A DNA stretch of 64,000 nt from CAVRTM01 sp963696105 (GCA_963696105.1 CAVOIP010000003.1:335949-399948); one strand, 5' to 3'; counted from the stretch's first letter, positions 47,755 to 57,178 are shown. Notes: generated by a model not told the origin, from the letters alone. Numbers and translations are program-made.

Positions 47755-49850
47755 CCCCTCCCCGGCGGCAGGGACCGGCCGCACCTGAGCCGCCTGGATG
47801 GCGGTCAGGGCGATCGTGTAGACGATGTCGTCGACCAGCGCACCGCGGGACAGGTCGTTGACCGGCCGGGCGACGCCCTGCAACATCGGGCCGACGCTGA
47901 TGACGTCGGCGCTGCGCTGGACCGCCTTGTAGGTCGTGTTGCCGGTGTTGAGGTCCGGGAAGACGAACACCGTCGCCCGTCCGGCCACGGGGCTGTCCGG
48001 GGCCTTGCTGTGTGCGACGGAGGCGATCGCGGCCGCGTCGTACTGCAACGGCCCGTCCACCACCAGGTCCGGGCGGCGCTCACGCACGATGCGGGTGGCC
48101 TCGGCCACCTTGTCGACGTCGGACCCCGAGCCCGACGAGCCGGTGCTGAAGCTGATCATCGCCACGCGCGGCTCGATCCCGAACGCCCGCGCCGAGCCGG
48201 CGCTCTGGATCGCGATGTCGGCCAGGTCCGCGGCGTCGGGGTCGGTGTTGATGGCGCAGTCGCCGTAGACGACCACCTCATCGGGCAGGCACATGAAGAA
48301 GACCGACGACACGAGGCGGGCGCCCGGCGCCGTCCCGAGGATCTGCAGGGCAGGCCGCACCGTCGCGGCGGTCGTGTGGACCGCCCCGGCGACCAGGCCG
48401 TCGACGTCGCCGAGCAGGACCATGACGATGCCGAGGACGATGGGGTCGGCCAGCTCCTCACGGGCCCGCGCGGCGATCATGCCCTTGTGCCTGCGGGCCT
48501 GCACCAGGGCGTCGACGTGACGGTCGGTCACCCGGGCCGGGTCGACCACCTCGAGCCCGTCGGGCAGGACGATCCCCAGGCCGGCGGCGGTGGCGGCGAC
48601 CTCCTCGGGACGCGCGAGCAGGACGCAGCGGGCGATGCCGCGCTCCTGGCAGCTCCACCGCGGCGCGCAGGGTGCGCGGCTCGGCGCCCTCGGGCAGCAC
48701 GATCCGCCGGTTCGCCCCGGTCGCCATCGAGGTGAGCAGGCGCCGGAACGCGGCGGGGCTCAGGCGGGGTGAGTGGCTCGGCTTCGGCACGGTGACCAGC
48801 CACCGCTCGTCCAGCCCTGCCGCGACCGTGGACATGATCAGGCGGGTCCGCTCCTCGTCGTCGGCGGGGATCTCGGGGTCGAGACGGTGCAGCGCCGCCG
48901 CCGTCTCGTAGGTGTAGTCCTGCGTGAGGAGCACCGGCAGCCCGGTCGCGGCCGCGGCGCGGCACAGGTCCCAGACCCGCGGGTCCGGCTCGATGCCCAC
49001 GGTGAGCACCAGGCCGGCGAGCCGGACGCCGTTCATGGCCGCGAGGCAGGCGCTGAGGATCACCTCGTGCCGGTCCCCCGGGACGACGACCAGGCGCCCC
49101 TCACGCAGGAGGGGCAGCAGCCCCGGCACCGCCTGGGCTGCGACGATCACGTCGCGCACCCGTCGATGGTCGTCGCCACGGTTGAGCACCCGCAGCCCGA
49201 GGGCGTCGCGCAGGTCGCGCACCCGTGGCTGCTCGAGCTCGGCGCGGTAGGGAACGGCCCCGACCAGCTGGATGCCGCGGCGGCGCAGCGCGGCCTGCAC
49301 GCGGGCCACCGCGGCCTCGGAGACGTCGGGCACCTTGTTGACGAGGGCGCCCGACCACCCGGACGTCCTCGCCGGCGCGGTAGGTGCCCTCCGTCATGGC
49401 CATCGCCTCGGCCATCCGCTCCAGGTCGCCGTCGGGCACGGCCCCGACGAGCAGGACGTCGGCGTCCAGCGCCTTGGCCAGCGCGAGGTTGACGCGGCTG
49501 GAGTAGACCTGCTCCGAGCTCGGCACGAGCCCCTCGACCACGACGACGTCGTGCGAGCGCAGCACCGGGTCGGCGAGGGCCAGGACGTCCTCCATCAGCT
49601 GCCCGACGGCACGCTCACCGAGGTGCTGCTCGACCACCGCCGCGGCGATCGGCTCCGGTGGCTGCAGGCGGGTCCCGAGCCGCACCAGGGCGGTCGACCG
49701 CTCGGGCCCGGCGTCCGTCCGGGGCTGGGCCAGCGGCTTGAGGAAGCCCACGTCGACGCCCCGCTGGTCCAGCGCGTGCACCAGGCCCAGGCAGGCCGCG
49801 GTCAGGCCGACGCCGTGACCGGTCGGCACCACCAGCACGGTGCGGCTCAC
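47698..49850 (-). pseudogene. pta: Phosphate acetyltransferase (pta), two frameshifts
   Basis: GTG 49850 with GGGGAG seven bases upstream. N-terminal P-loop-like domain TVLVVPTGHGVGLTAACLGL, DRTT domain in the middle (GDRHEVILSACLAAMNGVRL), and the PTA catalytic domain at the end (ANRRIVLPEGAEPRTLRAA, QARRHKGM, GARLVSSVFFM, GPMLQGVARPVNDLSRG). One base too many near 49350 and another near 48652 split it into three frames. Repaired it has about 715 residues, the normal length. It turns acetyl-CoA and phosphate into acetyl phosphate. Since acetate kinase beside it is intact, consensus error is likely. Confidence 0.87.
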
Positions 49851-49875
49851 GGCCGGACTCCCCGGCTCGGGGCCG

Positions 49876-51129
49876 TCATCCCGCGGCCGTTCCTGTCAGC
49901 GCGGCGGTGTCGCGGGCGATGACCAGCTCCTCGTCGGTGGGGATGACGAGGGCCTGGCCCGGACCTTCCGCCGTGATCCGGCCGCCGGTGTCGCGGCCGT
50001 GCCGGCCGTTGGCCACGGGGTCCTCGTGCAGGCCGAGGAAGCCGAGCTGGTCCAGCACCGCGTGCCGTACGCCGACGCTGTGCTCCCCCACGCCACCGGT
50101 GAAGACGAGGGCGTCCAGGCGGCCGAGCGGGACGACGAGCGCGGCGACGTACTTGGCCAGCCGGTAGGCGAACACCTCGAGGGCGAGCGCCGCGTCGGCC
50201 GACCCGCGGTCGGCGGCCTCGCTCACCTCGCGCAGGTCGTTGCTGATCCCGGACAGGCCGAGCAGGCCGCTGCGGGTGTTGAGCGCGTCGAGGACCTCCT
50301 CGACCGCGCAGCCGGAGCGGTCGGCGACGTAGCGCAGCAGCCCGGGGTCCACGTCGCCGGAGCGGGTGCCCATCACCAGCCCCTCCAGCGGGGTCAGGCC
50401 CATCGAGGTGTCGACCGAGCGGCCGTCCCGGACCGCGGTGGCGCTGCAGCCGTTGCCCAGGTGGGCCGTCACCAGCCGCAGCTGCGAGGGCGGGCGGTCC
50501 AGCAGCTCGGCGGCCCGGGCGCTGACGTAACGGTGGCTGGTGCCGTGGAACCCGTAGCGGCGGACCGCGTAGTCGTCGTACCACTGCTTCGGCACGGCGT
50601 AGCGGTAGGCGCGCGGCGGCATGGTCTGGTGGAAGGCGGTGTCGAACACGGCCACCTGCGGCACGTCCGGCAGCACGGCGCTGACGGCGCGGATGCCGGC
50701 CACGTTGGCCGGGTTGTGCAGCGGCGCCAGGTCGGCCAGGTCGGCGATCGCCTGCGTCGTGGCGTCGTCGACGACCACGGAGGCGGAGAAGCGCTGGCCG
50801 CCGTGGACCACGCGGTGCCCCACGGCGCCGACCTGGACGTCCTGCACCCGGCCGACGGCGGCGAGGACCTCCACCAGGATGCCGTGGACCGAGCCGTCCT
50901 GCGGCGTCGACGTCCGCGGCTTCCCCGCGTCGACCTCGGCGGCGACGTCTGTGTCGACGTCTGTGTCAGTCCCAGTGTCGACCCCTGTGTCGATCTCGAG
51001 GGTGACCTCGGGGGTGCCGACGCGCTCGGCGAGGCCGCTGAGGAGCCGCCGACCGCTCGGCGGGTCGACCAGGGCGAACTTCACCGACGAGCTGCCGCAG
51101 TTGAGCACCAGCACTGCCGAGGCCGTCAT
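49876..51129 (-). CDS. ackA: Acetate kinase
   Basis: 417 residues, ATG 51129 with GGGAGGGG five bases upstream. LVLNCGSSSVKFAL is the ATP-site start; FHGTSHRYVSARAAELL, VTAHLGNGCSATAV, SVDTSMGLTPLEGLVMGTRS and FTGGVGEHSVGVR follow in order. It converts acetyl phosphate and ADP to acetate and ATP. Unusually, residues 46-65 hold an Asp/Thr/Val repeat (TGVDTGTDTDVDTDV) between two family-conserved blocks. The pta gene begins 25 bp later; the two form one operon. Confidence 0.95.
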   Translation of the reverse strand: MTASAVLVLNCGSSSVKFALVDPPSGRRLLSGLAERVGTPEVTLEIDTGVDTGTDTDVDTDVAAEVDAGKPRTSTPQDGSVHGILVEVLAAVGRVQDVQVGAVGHRVVHGGQRFSASVVVDDATTQAIADLADLAPLHNPANVAGIRAVSAVLPDVPQVAVFDTAFHQTMPPRAYRYAVPKQWYDDYAVRRYGFHGTSHRYVSARAAELLDRPPSQLRLVTAHLGNGCSATAVRDGRSVDTSMGLTPLEGLVMGTRSGDVDPGLLRYVADRSGCAVEEVLDALNTRSGLLGLSGISNDLREVSEAADRGSADAALALEVFAYRLAKYVAALVVPLGRLDALVFTGGVGEHSVGVRHAVLDQLGFLGLHEDPVANGRHGRDTGGRITAEGPGQALVIPTDEELVIARDTAALTGTAAG

Positions 51130-51171
51130 GGTGCCCCTCCCGTCACCGACCGGAGGCCAGCCTAGGGCGGT

Positions 51172-52029
51172 TCAGTGCTCCAGGTACGTCGCTGACAGGT
51201 CCTGGTCGCCGTGCCCGGCGGCCAGCGCACGGGCCAGGTGGTCGCGCGCCGCCTCCACCACCGCCAGCTCGACCCCCGCGCCGCGGGCGGCCGCCACGAT
51301 GAGGTCGGCGTCCTTGGCGGCGCCGCTCACCGCGAACGACGGCTCGAAGTCGCCCGCGAGCATGGCCCTGCCCTTGACCCCCACGTATGGCGCGTCCATC
51401 GCCCCTCCCGCCACCGCTTCGAGGAACAGGGCGGGGTCCAGGCCGAGCGAGCGGGTGAGGGCCAGCGCCTCGGCGATGCCCTCGACCACGGTGATCACCC
51501 AGGCGTTCGCGGCGAGCTTCAGCCGCGACGCCTCGCCGGCCGCCCCGAGCCACAGCGTGCGCGAGCCGATGGCGTCCAGGATCGGCTGCACCTGGTCGCG
51601 GACGTCCTCGGGCCCGGCGGCCAGCACCACGAGGGAACCGCTCTCCGCGGGCCCGCGGGTGCCGAGCACGGGGGCGTCCACGTAGGCCACACCCAGCTCC
51701 TGCGCCAGCGCCACCAGCCGGTCGCTGCCCTCGACACCGACGGTGCTCTGCTGGAGCCACACCGTCCCGGGCGCCAGCCCCTCGCGGGCCTGCTCCATCG
51801 TCGCGGCGACCGAGTCGGCGTCGAAGAGCATCGTCAGGACCACGTCGGCTCCGCGCACCGCCTCGGCGGGGGTCCCGGCGACCGTGGCGCCCACCTGCGT
51901 GAGCGGCTCGGCCTTGTCACGCGTGCGGTTCCAGACGCGGAGCGGGAGGCCGGCTCCGGCGATGTTGGCGGCCATGCCGGCACCCATCGTGCCGGTTCCG
52001 AGTAGAGCGACGGTCGGGTTCGCGGTCAT
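51172..52029 (-). CDS. NAD(P)-binding oxidoreductase, 3-hydroxyisobutyrate dehydrogenase-like
   Basis: 285 residues, ATG 52029 with AGGAGG eight bases upstream. Rossmann GTGTMGAGMA; DAPVLGTRGPAESGSLVVLA holds the substrate loop; KLAANAW holds the catalytic Lys (third residue group), typical of beta-hydroxyacid dehydrogenases. It should oxidise a small 3-hydroxyacid or reduce a semialdehyde or imine. The substrate cannot be told. Lies 42 bp upstream of acetate kinase on the same strand and may share its transcript. Confidence 0.9.
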   Translation of the reverse strand: MTANPTVALLGTGTMGAGMAANIAGAGLPLRVWNRTRDKAEPLTQVGATVAGTPAEAVRGADVVLTMLFDADSVAATMEQAREGLAPGTVWLQQSTVGVEGSDRLVALAQELGVAYVDAPVLGTRGPAESGSLVVLAAGPEDVRDQVQPILDAIGSRTLWLGAAGEASRLKLAANAWVITVVEGIAEALALTRSLGLDPALFLEAVAGGAMDAPYVGVKGRAMLAGDFEPSFAVSGAAKDADLIVAAARGAGVELAVVEAARDHLARALAAGHGDQDLSATYLEH

Positions 52030-52087
52030 GGTTGCCTCCTACCCCGGCCGGCTCCGGCGCACACCCGGCCCGGCCGGCGCTCGACGG

Positions 52088-53170
52088 TCAGAGGGAGCGG
52101 AAGGCCGCGAAGGCGGGCAGGCGGTGCACGGCGAGCGTGGCCTTGTCCTTGGTCTCCAGCCCGTAGCCGGCGTTGGCCGGGTTCGCCCCGTGCAGCGTGT
52201 GCCAGAGCACCGGGCGACGCGTGGCGGCGTAGAGCCCGCGCATCGAGTCGGCGAGGTAGCGCGCCTTGAGCGCCTCGTTCGGGACGTAGCCGCCCTTGTT
52301 CGTCCACGAGGTGTTGTAGCCGACCTCGGTGACCCAGATCGGCTTCCTGGCCCACGCGGGGCGCGCGTGGAGCCGCGAGCTGAACGCGGTGTACCGCGCG
52401 GACACGAGCGCCGGTGTCCGGCCGAACGGGTGGAAGGACATCACGTCGAAGTAGCGCCACGCGCTGGTCGTCAGCAGCACCCCGAGGTAGCGCTCCACCG
52501 TCGACTCGGACAGCCCACCGAACAGGACCACGGCGGTGCGGTCGGCGGCCTTGATGGAGCGGTAGCCGTCCGCGAGCAGCGTCACGTAGCGGCGCACCGC
52601 CGCGGCGTAGACCGCCTGGTTGCTGCCGGGGCGGTTGTCGATCGACCAGGCGGAGGGCAGGTTCGGCTCGTTCAGGACCTCCCAGTACTTCACGCTCGAC
52701 GCGAACCGCCGGACGGTGCCGGTCACCCAGGAGCGGTACGCCGCGCGGTTGGCTGCCGTGCCGATGTCCTTCTGGTTGCCGGGTTTGCCCAGCACCACCA
52801 CGAGGCGCACGTGGTGGGCGCGCGCAGCGCTCACCACCCGGGCCATGCCGGCGGCACCGGCGGCGCCGTACGGCAGGGAGACGCGGGCCCAGGTCGCCCC
52901 GGCGGCCTGCATGTCGGCGAACTCGCTGTTGATGCCGCGGGCGTCGGCGCCCCAGTACTCGATCACCTTCTGCATGGACAGGCCCTTGGCCGGGTGCGCT
53001 GCAGCGCGCAGCGGTGTCGCGGCGGCGGTGGCCGCCGCCGCCCGGCCGGCTGACGGTGTCGTGCCCTGGGCGGCGGCCTGGGCCGGCAGCGGTCCCGCCA
53101 TGCCGGCCGTCAGCGTGAGGCCGAGCAGCGCGGCGGAGAGGGGACGAAGACGGGCGCGGGTGGAGGCCAT
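52088..53170 (-). CDS. Secreted glycoside hydrolase of clan GH-A
   Basis: 360 residues, ATG 53170 with AAGGAG seven bases upstream. Signal peptide 1-30 (PLSAALLGLTLTAGMAG; cleavage after AQA). Alanine-rich linker to about 60, then a TIM barrel: INSEFADMQAAGATWARVSL, WEVLNEPN (acid/base Glu in NEPN), MSFHPFG, PIWVTEVGYNTS (nucleophile Glu). The spacing fits GH39/GH5-like beta-glycosidases. It acts on an outside polysaccharide or glycolipid. No carbohydrate-binding module. Confidence 0.88.
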   Translation of the reverse strand: MASTRARLRPLSAALLGLTLTAGMAGPLPAQAAAQGTTPSAGRAAAATAAATPLRAAAHPAKGLSMQKVIEYWGADARGINSEFADMQAAGATWARVSLPYGAAGAAGMARVVSAARAHHVRLVVVLGKPGNQKDIGTAANRAAYRSWVTGTVRRFASSVKYWEVLNEPNLPSAWSIDNRPGSNQAVYAAAVRRYVTLLADGYRSIKAADRTAVVLFGGLSESTVERYLGVLLTTSAWRYFDVMSFHPFGRTPALVSARYTAFSSRLHARPAWARKPIWVTEVGYNTSWTNKGGYVPNEALKARYLADSMRGLYAATRRPVLWHTLHGANPANAGYGLETKDKATLAVHRLPAFAAFRSL

Positions 53171-53320
53171 GGGCTTCTCCTTGCCGAGAGGGAGGTGCCT
53201 TCCCGAGTGTCGGCAGGGGCCCGCGGCCGGTCAACGCTGCGTTTGGGGGGCCAGCACAAAAGGGACCGCCGTACGCCGACGACGGGAGCCGACCGGGCCA
53301 CTCCGCGCGTACGCCCCTCC

Positions 53321-53389
53321 GGTCACCTCACGGGCCGCACGCCGCTTCGGTCACCTCACGGGCCGCACGCCGCTCAGGTCACCTCACCC
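53321..53389. repeat. 28-bp tandem repeat, 2.5 copies
   Basis: GGTCACCTCACGGGCCGCAC-GCCGCTTC at 53321-53348, a second copy at 53349-53376 with two changed end bases, and a 13-base partial copy at 53377-53389. The last copy runs into the end of the 273-residue gene, whose stop codon lies within it. Confidence 0.85.
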
Positions 53390-54205
53390 GCCCTCGCTGT
53401 GAGGCATCTCCAGGCCCGCGTCCCGGACGGCCTCCTCGCTGATGACGTAGAGGTGGCCCACGGCGGCGTCGGCGGCGACCGAGCGCAGCCACGTCCGGGG
53501 CTCGGCGGCCATACCGCGCCGGGCCAGGGTCTCCTGCAGCTCCCGCACCAGCTCGGTCACCCCCCGCCCGTTGGCGCGCTCGGTGATGTCGGCGATGACG
53601 CGCTGTCGGATGGCGGCCCGCTCGCGGCGTTCGCGCTCGGGGTCCGGCGCGGTCAGCCGTGCGTGGGTCGGTGATGCGGGGGCGCCGGAGATCCCCAGTA
53701 CGCCGGTCGGGGCGATCGCACCGCCGGCCGCCGTGCCGCGGCCGCGGTGGGCCTGCACCTCCCGCACCAGCGGCGGCAGCAGCGGGCCCAGCTCCGCGCC
53801 GGCGAACAGTGCCGCGGACACGGCCTCGCCCCAGGCCTGCCGGGCCCGGCGCCGGTCGACCAGCGCCCACACCACCATGGAGGACGAGTGGAGGGCGTCG
53901 ACACCACCCCCGACGAGCCGGGTGCGCTGGTCAGGGAGAAGCGTGGTCAGCACGGCCTGGACGACGTGGCGGGCGCCGAGCAGCCGGGCCACCGTGCGCT
54001 CGCGCGGGTTGCGCCACACCCCGAGGGCCCCGCGGGAGAGGGCGTCGGGCGCCACGAGCTCGCCCAGGCCGTACGCCGCCCGCACCAGCTCCGTGACCCG
54101 GACGGCTCGCAGCCGCACGAGGACGGGGACGTCGGTGAGGCGGCCGAGGACGGGGACGTCCGCCAGTCGGTCGACCAGAGGGAGGTCGGACTGCCGGCGG
54201 GTCAT
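53384..54205 (-). CDS. Protein of unknown function with N-terminal triple repeat
   Basis: 273 residues, ATG 54205 overlapping the stop of the DUF2335 gene (ATGA). Residues 7-34 hold three copies of a nine-residue unit: DLPLVDRLA, DVPVLGRLT, DVPVLVRLR. Next, a conserved-looking part has LGARHVVQAVLTTLLPDQRT and VDALHSSSMVVWALVDRRRA, then a charged tail (DPERERRERAAIRQRV). Mostly soluble, with one mildly hydrophobic stretch. Unknown to me. Its place as last gene of a tightly coupled three-gene unit says it works with the DUF2335 membrane protein. Confidence 0.7.
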   Translation of the reverse strand: MTRRQSDLPLVDRLADVPVLGRLTDVPVLVRLRAVRVTELVRAAYGLGELVAPDALSRGALGVWRNPRERTVARLLGARHVVQAVLTTLLPDQRTRLVGGGVDALHSSSMVVWALVDRRRARQAWGEAVSAALFAGAELGPLLPPLVREVQAHRGRGTAAGGAIAPTGVLGISGAPASPTHARLTAPDPERERRERAAIRQRVIADITERANGRGVTELVRELQETLARRGMAAEPRTWLRSVAADAAVGHLYVISEEAVRDAGLEMPHSEGG

Positions 54206-54597
54206 GAGGTGGCCTCCGTCTCGCCGCGCTGACGACCGAGGTAGACCGCCACGAGGACGGCGAGGTCGGCGATCGCCAGCAGGGTGCCGGGGACCTCGTG
54301 GCCGTTGACGATGAGGCCGGCACCGACGAGGAAGACGACGAGCACGATGACCAGGCCCATCAGCTGGCCGAGCCGTTCCGTGCGGGCAGCGCCCTCGACG
54401 AGCGTGCGCTCCATGGACATGCGGTGGTCCGCCTGGTGCTCGAGCATGCTCAGGATGCGGTCGGCGGCGCCGGGCAGGACCTCCTCGTACGTCGAGATGG
54501 TCTCGGCGGCGGGGAGCTCACCGGCCGCGACGACCAGGTGCTCGACCTGCAGGTCGGCCGGCTCGGCCCCCGGGCCGGACACCCTCCCCGTACTCAT
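54202..54597 (-). CDS. DUF2335 membrane protein
   Basis: 131 residues, ATG 54597 inside the stop of the preceding gene (ATGA). The family core is visible: ISTYEEVLPGAADRILSMLE, then HQADHRMSMERTLVEGA, followed by two helices (LMGLVIVLVVFLVGAGLIV; TLLAIADLAVLVAVYL). DUF2335 proteins are two-helix membrane proteins known in defence islands and phage or plasmid contexts elsewhere, but the function is not established. The stop overlaps the next start by four bases. Confidence 0.85.
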   Translation of the reverse strand: MSTGRVSGPGAEPADLQVEHLVVAAGELPAAETISTYEEVLPGAADRILSMLEHQADHRMSMERTLVEGAARTERLGQLMGLVIVLVVFLVGAGLIVNGHEVPGTLLAIADLAVLVAVYLGRQRGETEATS

Positions 54598-54803
54598 GGC
54601 CGACCCGTCCGGAGCGAGGCCACGCCACGCTCGAGCCCGGCGACGTAGCCATAGCGGTCGACCACGGGGCGGCCGTGGCGCAGCACCCTCGAGAGCTCGT
54701 CCAGGCGTCCGGTGCCCGCGAGCGCGATCACGGAACCGAGGCCGTGGTGGGCACCGGGGAGCGCCGTGGTTCTCCGGCGTGCGGCTGGCCTGGATCTGTT
54801 CAT
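54594..54803 (-). CDS. 69-residue basic protein opening a coupled three-gene unit
   Basis: From ATG 54803 (ATG 54836 is an alternative); it ends with TGA overlapping the DUF2335 start. Reads TTALPGAHHGLGSVIALAGT and LDELSRVLRHGRPVVDRYGY. The ribosome site is weak. I call it mainly for the ATGA coupling, which would be unlikely by chance together with the next overlap. The HGRPVVDRYGYVAGLERG end is not a family I know. Confidence 0.5.
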   Translation of the reverse strand: MNRSRPAARRRTTALPGAHHGLGSVIALAGTGRLDELSRVLRHGRPVVDRYGYVAGLERGVASLRTGRP

Positions 54804-54878
54804 GGCCGAACCGTACCCACCCCGTGCCGGCGTCACACGACGGCGTACCCGCGGTGGGTCGGGTGTGCGGTGCCGCGG

Positions 54879-56633
54879 TCAGTCCTGCTGGTGCAGCAGC
54901 AGCAGGGCCACGTCGTCCTGCCCGGCACGGCCGTCCAGCGTGTCCAGCAGCCGGTCGGCCATGCGTTCGACGTCCTCGTCCAGCGGCTCGGCGTCCACCT
55001 GCAGACGCAGCCGCTCCACGCCGGCGCCCGCATCGACCTGCCGGGACTCGACCAGGCCGTCGGTGAACGCGGCCAGCAGACACCCCGGGCCGAACGACAC
55101 CTCCAGCTCGGTGTAGCCGCCGGTTCCGATCCCGAGCGGTGGCCCGGGCGTGGCCTGCACGGCCACGGTGGCGCTGCCGGGTCGGCGGACGAGCAGGGGC
55201 AGGTGGCCGGCGTTGGCGACCGTCAGCGTGCCTGCGGCACGGTCGATCACGGCGTACGACGCGGTGGCGAACTGCGGGTGGTCGGCACCGGCGGCGGCGC
55301 CGGCCCCCGCGGTGCCGCGCCGCACCAGGTCGGCGAGGTGCAGGTCCAGCAGCTCGAGGACCCGGGCCGGGGACAAGCCGGCGAGCGCCGCGGCATGCAT
55401 CGCCGACCGCGCCTGACCCATGACCACGGCGGCGGCCAGGCCCCGTCCGGCGACGTCGCCGACCCCGATCCCGGTGCGCCCCCCGCCGAGGTCGTGGACG
55501 TCCCACCAGTCACCGCCGACCTCGATGCCGGCGCCTCCGGCGACGTAGCGGGCAGCGACCCGTAGGCCAGGCAGCGTCGTGGGGACATCCGGCAGCAGGG
55601 CGCGTTGCAGGTCGCGGGCGATCTGTCGCTGCTGGTCGAAGGTGCGCAGGTGGGTGACCGCCGCGCCGGCACGGGCAGCGACGTCCTCCAGGAAGGGCAC
55701 GTCGGCCCTGGTGTAGGGACTCCGGGAGTCGGCGCTGACCAGGACGACGCCGCCGGCGATCTCGCCCGCCACCGCGAGCGGCAGGACGGCGACGGTGTGG
55801 CCCTCGGCCTTGCTCAGCCACTGGTCGGTGGGGCTGCTCGTCAGCACCGCGTGCGCCCCGGGCGGCGGGATCTCCAGGAGCACCGGCCGGCGCGCCTGCA
55901 GAGCTCTCTCCCAGCGGGGTCGCTCCGACGGCGGGCCGGAGGTGGGCGGAGGTCCGTGCCGGTCCAGCAGCGCCGGCGCCACGGTGATCGCCCGCGGGGA
56001 CCGCCCCTGCACCGGTGGCGCGGGACGGGGCCCGGTGCCCGCCACCAGCGGCAGCAGGGGCCCGACCGGGTGCACGTAGACCGCGGCGACGTCGGCCAGG
56101 GCCGGCACCAGCGCGTCGGTCAACCGCTGCAGCGCGCCGTCGGCGTCGGTGGCCTTCGCCATCTGCCCGGAGACCTCGGCCAGGAGCCGGGACCGGAAGG
56201 CGAGGCGCTCGGCGTCGACCCGGTCGGTGACGTCGATGGCGGTCATCACCACGCCGCCGCCCGGCTCCCCGGGCCGCGACGGACCGAGGGGGGCGAAGAC
56301 GTAGAGCAGGTGCAGGGCGGCGCCGCCACGGCCGTGGACGCCGACGGGGTCGCGGGGCCGGTGCACCGGCTCCCCCTCGCGCAGCACCCGCTCCAACGCC
56401 TCGAACGTGTCGGTGCGGATCTCGGGGAACGCCCGGCAGAGGGGCAGGCCCAGCTCGCGGGCGCCGAACAGCGACCGCGACGCGGCGTTCTGGAACACGA
56501 GTACGTGCTCGGGGCCGACCGTGATGGTGACCAGCGCCGGCGAGCTCTCCCACGCACTCAACAGCTGCCGCGTGGTGAGGTCTGCCAGGACGTCGGCGCT
56601 CGTGGCGCCGGGATTGTCGACCACGGGAACCAA
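54879..56633 (-). CDS. PAS-GAF SpoIIE-type serine phosphatase (soluble)
   Basis: 584 residues from TTG 56633, or 581 from GTG 56624, which may be better. PAS domain about 20-140 (LLSAWESSPALVTITVGPE, FQNAASRSLFG), GAF about 165-335 (LLAEVSGQMAKATDADGAL; VLPLAVAGEIAGGVVLVSA), phosphatase about 350-580 with EVGGDWWDVH, GDVAGRG, FTDGLVE and DDVALLL. No membrane helices, unlike the other two phosphatases in the window. It should answer a cytosolic cue. It is transcribed in the same direction as the three-gene unit, 75 bp upstream of it, and could be co-transcribed. Confidence 0.9.
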   Translation of the reverse strand: MVPVVDNPGATSADVLADLTTRQLLSAWESSPALVTITVGPEHVLVFQNAASRSLFGARELGLPLCRAFPEIRTDTFEALERVLREGEPVHRPRDPVGVHGRGGAALHLLYVFAPLGPSRPGEPGGGVVMTAIDVTDRVDAERLAFRSRLLAEVSGQMAKATDADGALQRLTDALVPALADVAAVYVHPVGPLLPLVAGTGPRPAPPVQGRSPRAITVAPALLDRHGPPPTSGPPSERPRWERALQARRPVLLEIPPPGAHAVLTSSPTDQWLSKAEGHTVAVLPLAVAGEIAGGVVLVSADSRSPYTRADVPFLEDVAARAGAAVTHLRTFDQQRQIARDLQRALLPDVPTTLPGLRVAARYVAGGAGIEVGGDWWDVHDLGGGRTGIGVGDVAGRGLAAAVVMGQARSAMHAAALAGLSPARVLELLDLHLADLVRRGTAGAGAAAGADHPQFATASYAVIDRAAGTLTVANAGHLPLLVRRPGSATVAVQATPGPPLGIGTGGYTELEVSFGPGCLLAAFTDGLVESRQVDAGAGVERLRLQVDAEPLDEDVERMADRLLDTLDGRAGQDDVALLLLHQQD

Positions 56634-56699
56634 CCTAGAACACCACCGGCCCGCTCCGCCGACTGATCGGAGCAGGCCGGATGGCGCCTCGCGCGGACC

Positions 56700-57023
56700 T
56701 CAGATCGACGGCACCGTGGTGCCGGGCTCGTCGGTGGCGACAGGAGCCGACGTGTCGGAGACGCGCGTGCCGGAGTGGTCGGACCCGGCGACCTTCGCCT
56801 TGACGGCGGAGCCGGCGTCCTTGGCGACCGCGGCGACCTTGTGCTGCAGCTCCGGGGCCTTGTCGCGCACCACCTGCGTGGCGTCGTTGACCTTGTGCTG
56901 GACAGTGGGGCTCTGCCACACCTTGTCCGCCCGTGCCTTGATCTGCTCGTAGCGCCGACGTCCGGCCTTGGCGCCGAGGACGTAGCCGACCCCGACCCCG
57001 ACGATGAATCCGAGCTTGCTCAT
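56700..57023 (-). CDS. YtxH-like small protein
   Basis: 107 residues, ATG 57023 with AAGGGAG five bases upstream. MSKLGFIVGVGVGYVLGAKA begins with a short membrane helix followed by AGRRRYEQIKARADKVWQSP, the common actinobacterial YtxH-type opening. The rest is an amphipathic Lys/Ala helix (VRDKAPELQHKVAAVAKDA) and a Thr/Pro tail. Members are induced by stress in some species and are thought to be structural; function unknown. Confidence 0.8.
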   Translation of the reverse strand: MSKLGFIVGVGVGYVLGAKAGRRRYEQIKARADKVWQSPTVQHKVNDATQVVRDKAPELQHKVAAVAKDAGSAVKAKVAGSDHSGTRVSDTSAPVATDEPGTTVPSI

Positions 57024-57121
57024 GGGAGCTCCCTTCTGTTGGACGTGCTCCTACCCCCGCGCCTGGAAACCAACCCTGCCACATCGGCCCGTGCGCCCTC
57101 CGGGCCGCGCCACGCCCGGGG

Positions 57122-57148
57122 GCGCTCACGGAGCGCTCACGGAGCGCT
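57122..57148. repeat. 11-bp tandem repeat in spacer
   Basis: GCGCTCACGGA repeated 2.5 times in the gap between the pyridoxal kinase stop and the YtxH-like start. AGCGCT is palindromic. No coding sense seen in 57024-57178. Confidence 0.7.
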
Positions 57149-57178
57149 GGGTCCCGGCGTCATGGGGCCCGGAGCAGG

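Noticed and set aside
53321..53389. CRISPR or attachment site
   Set aside because: 28-bp units abut with no spacers and no integrase is near.
54594..55506. 434-codon frame continuing the DUF2335 gene upstream
   Set aside because: The upstream part is a shadow of the SpoIIE phosphatase; the DUF2335 family starts at ATG 54597.
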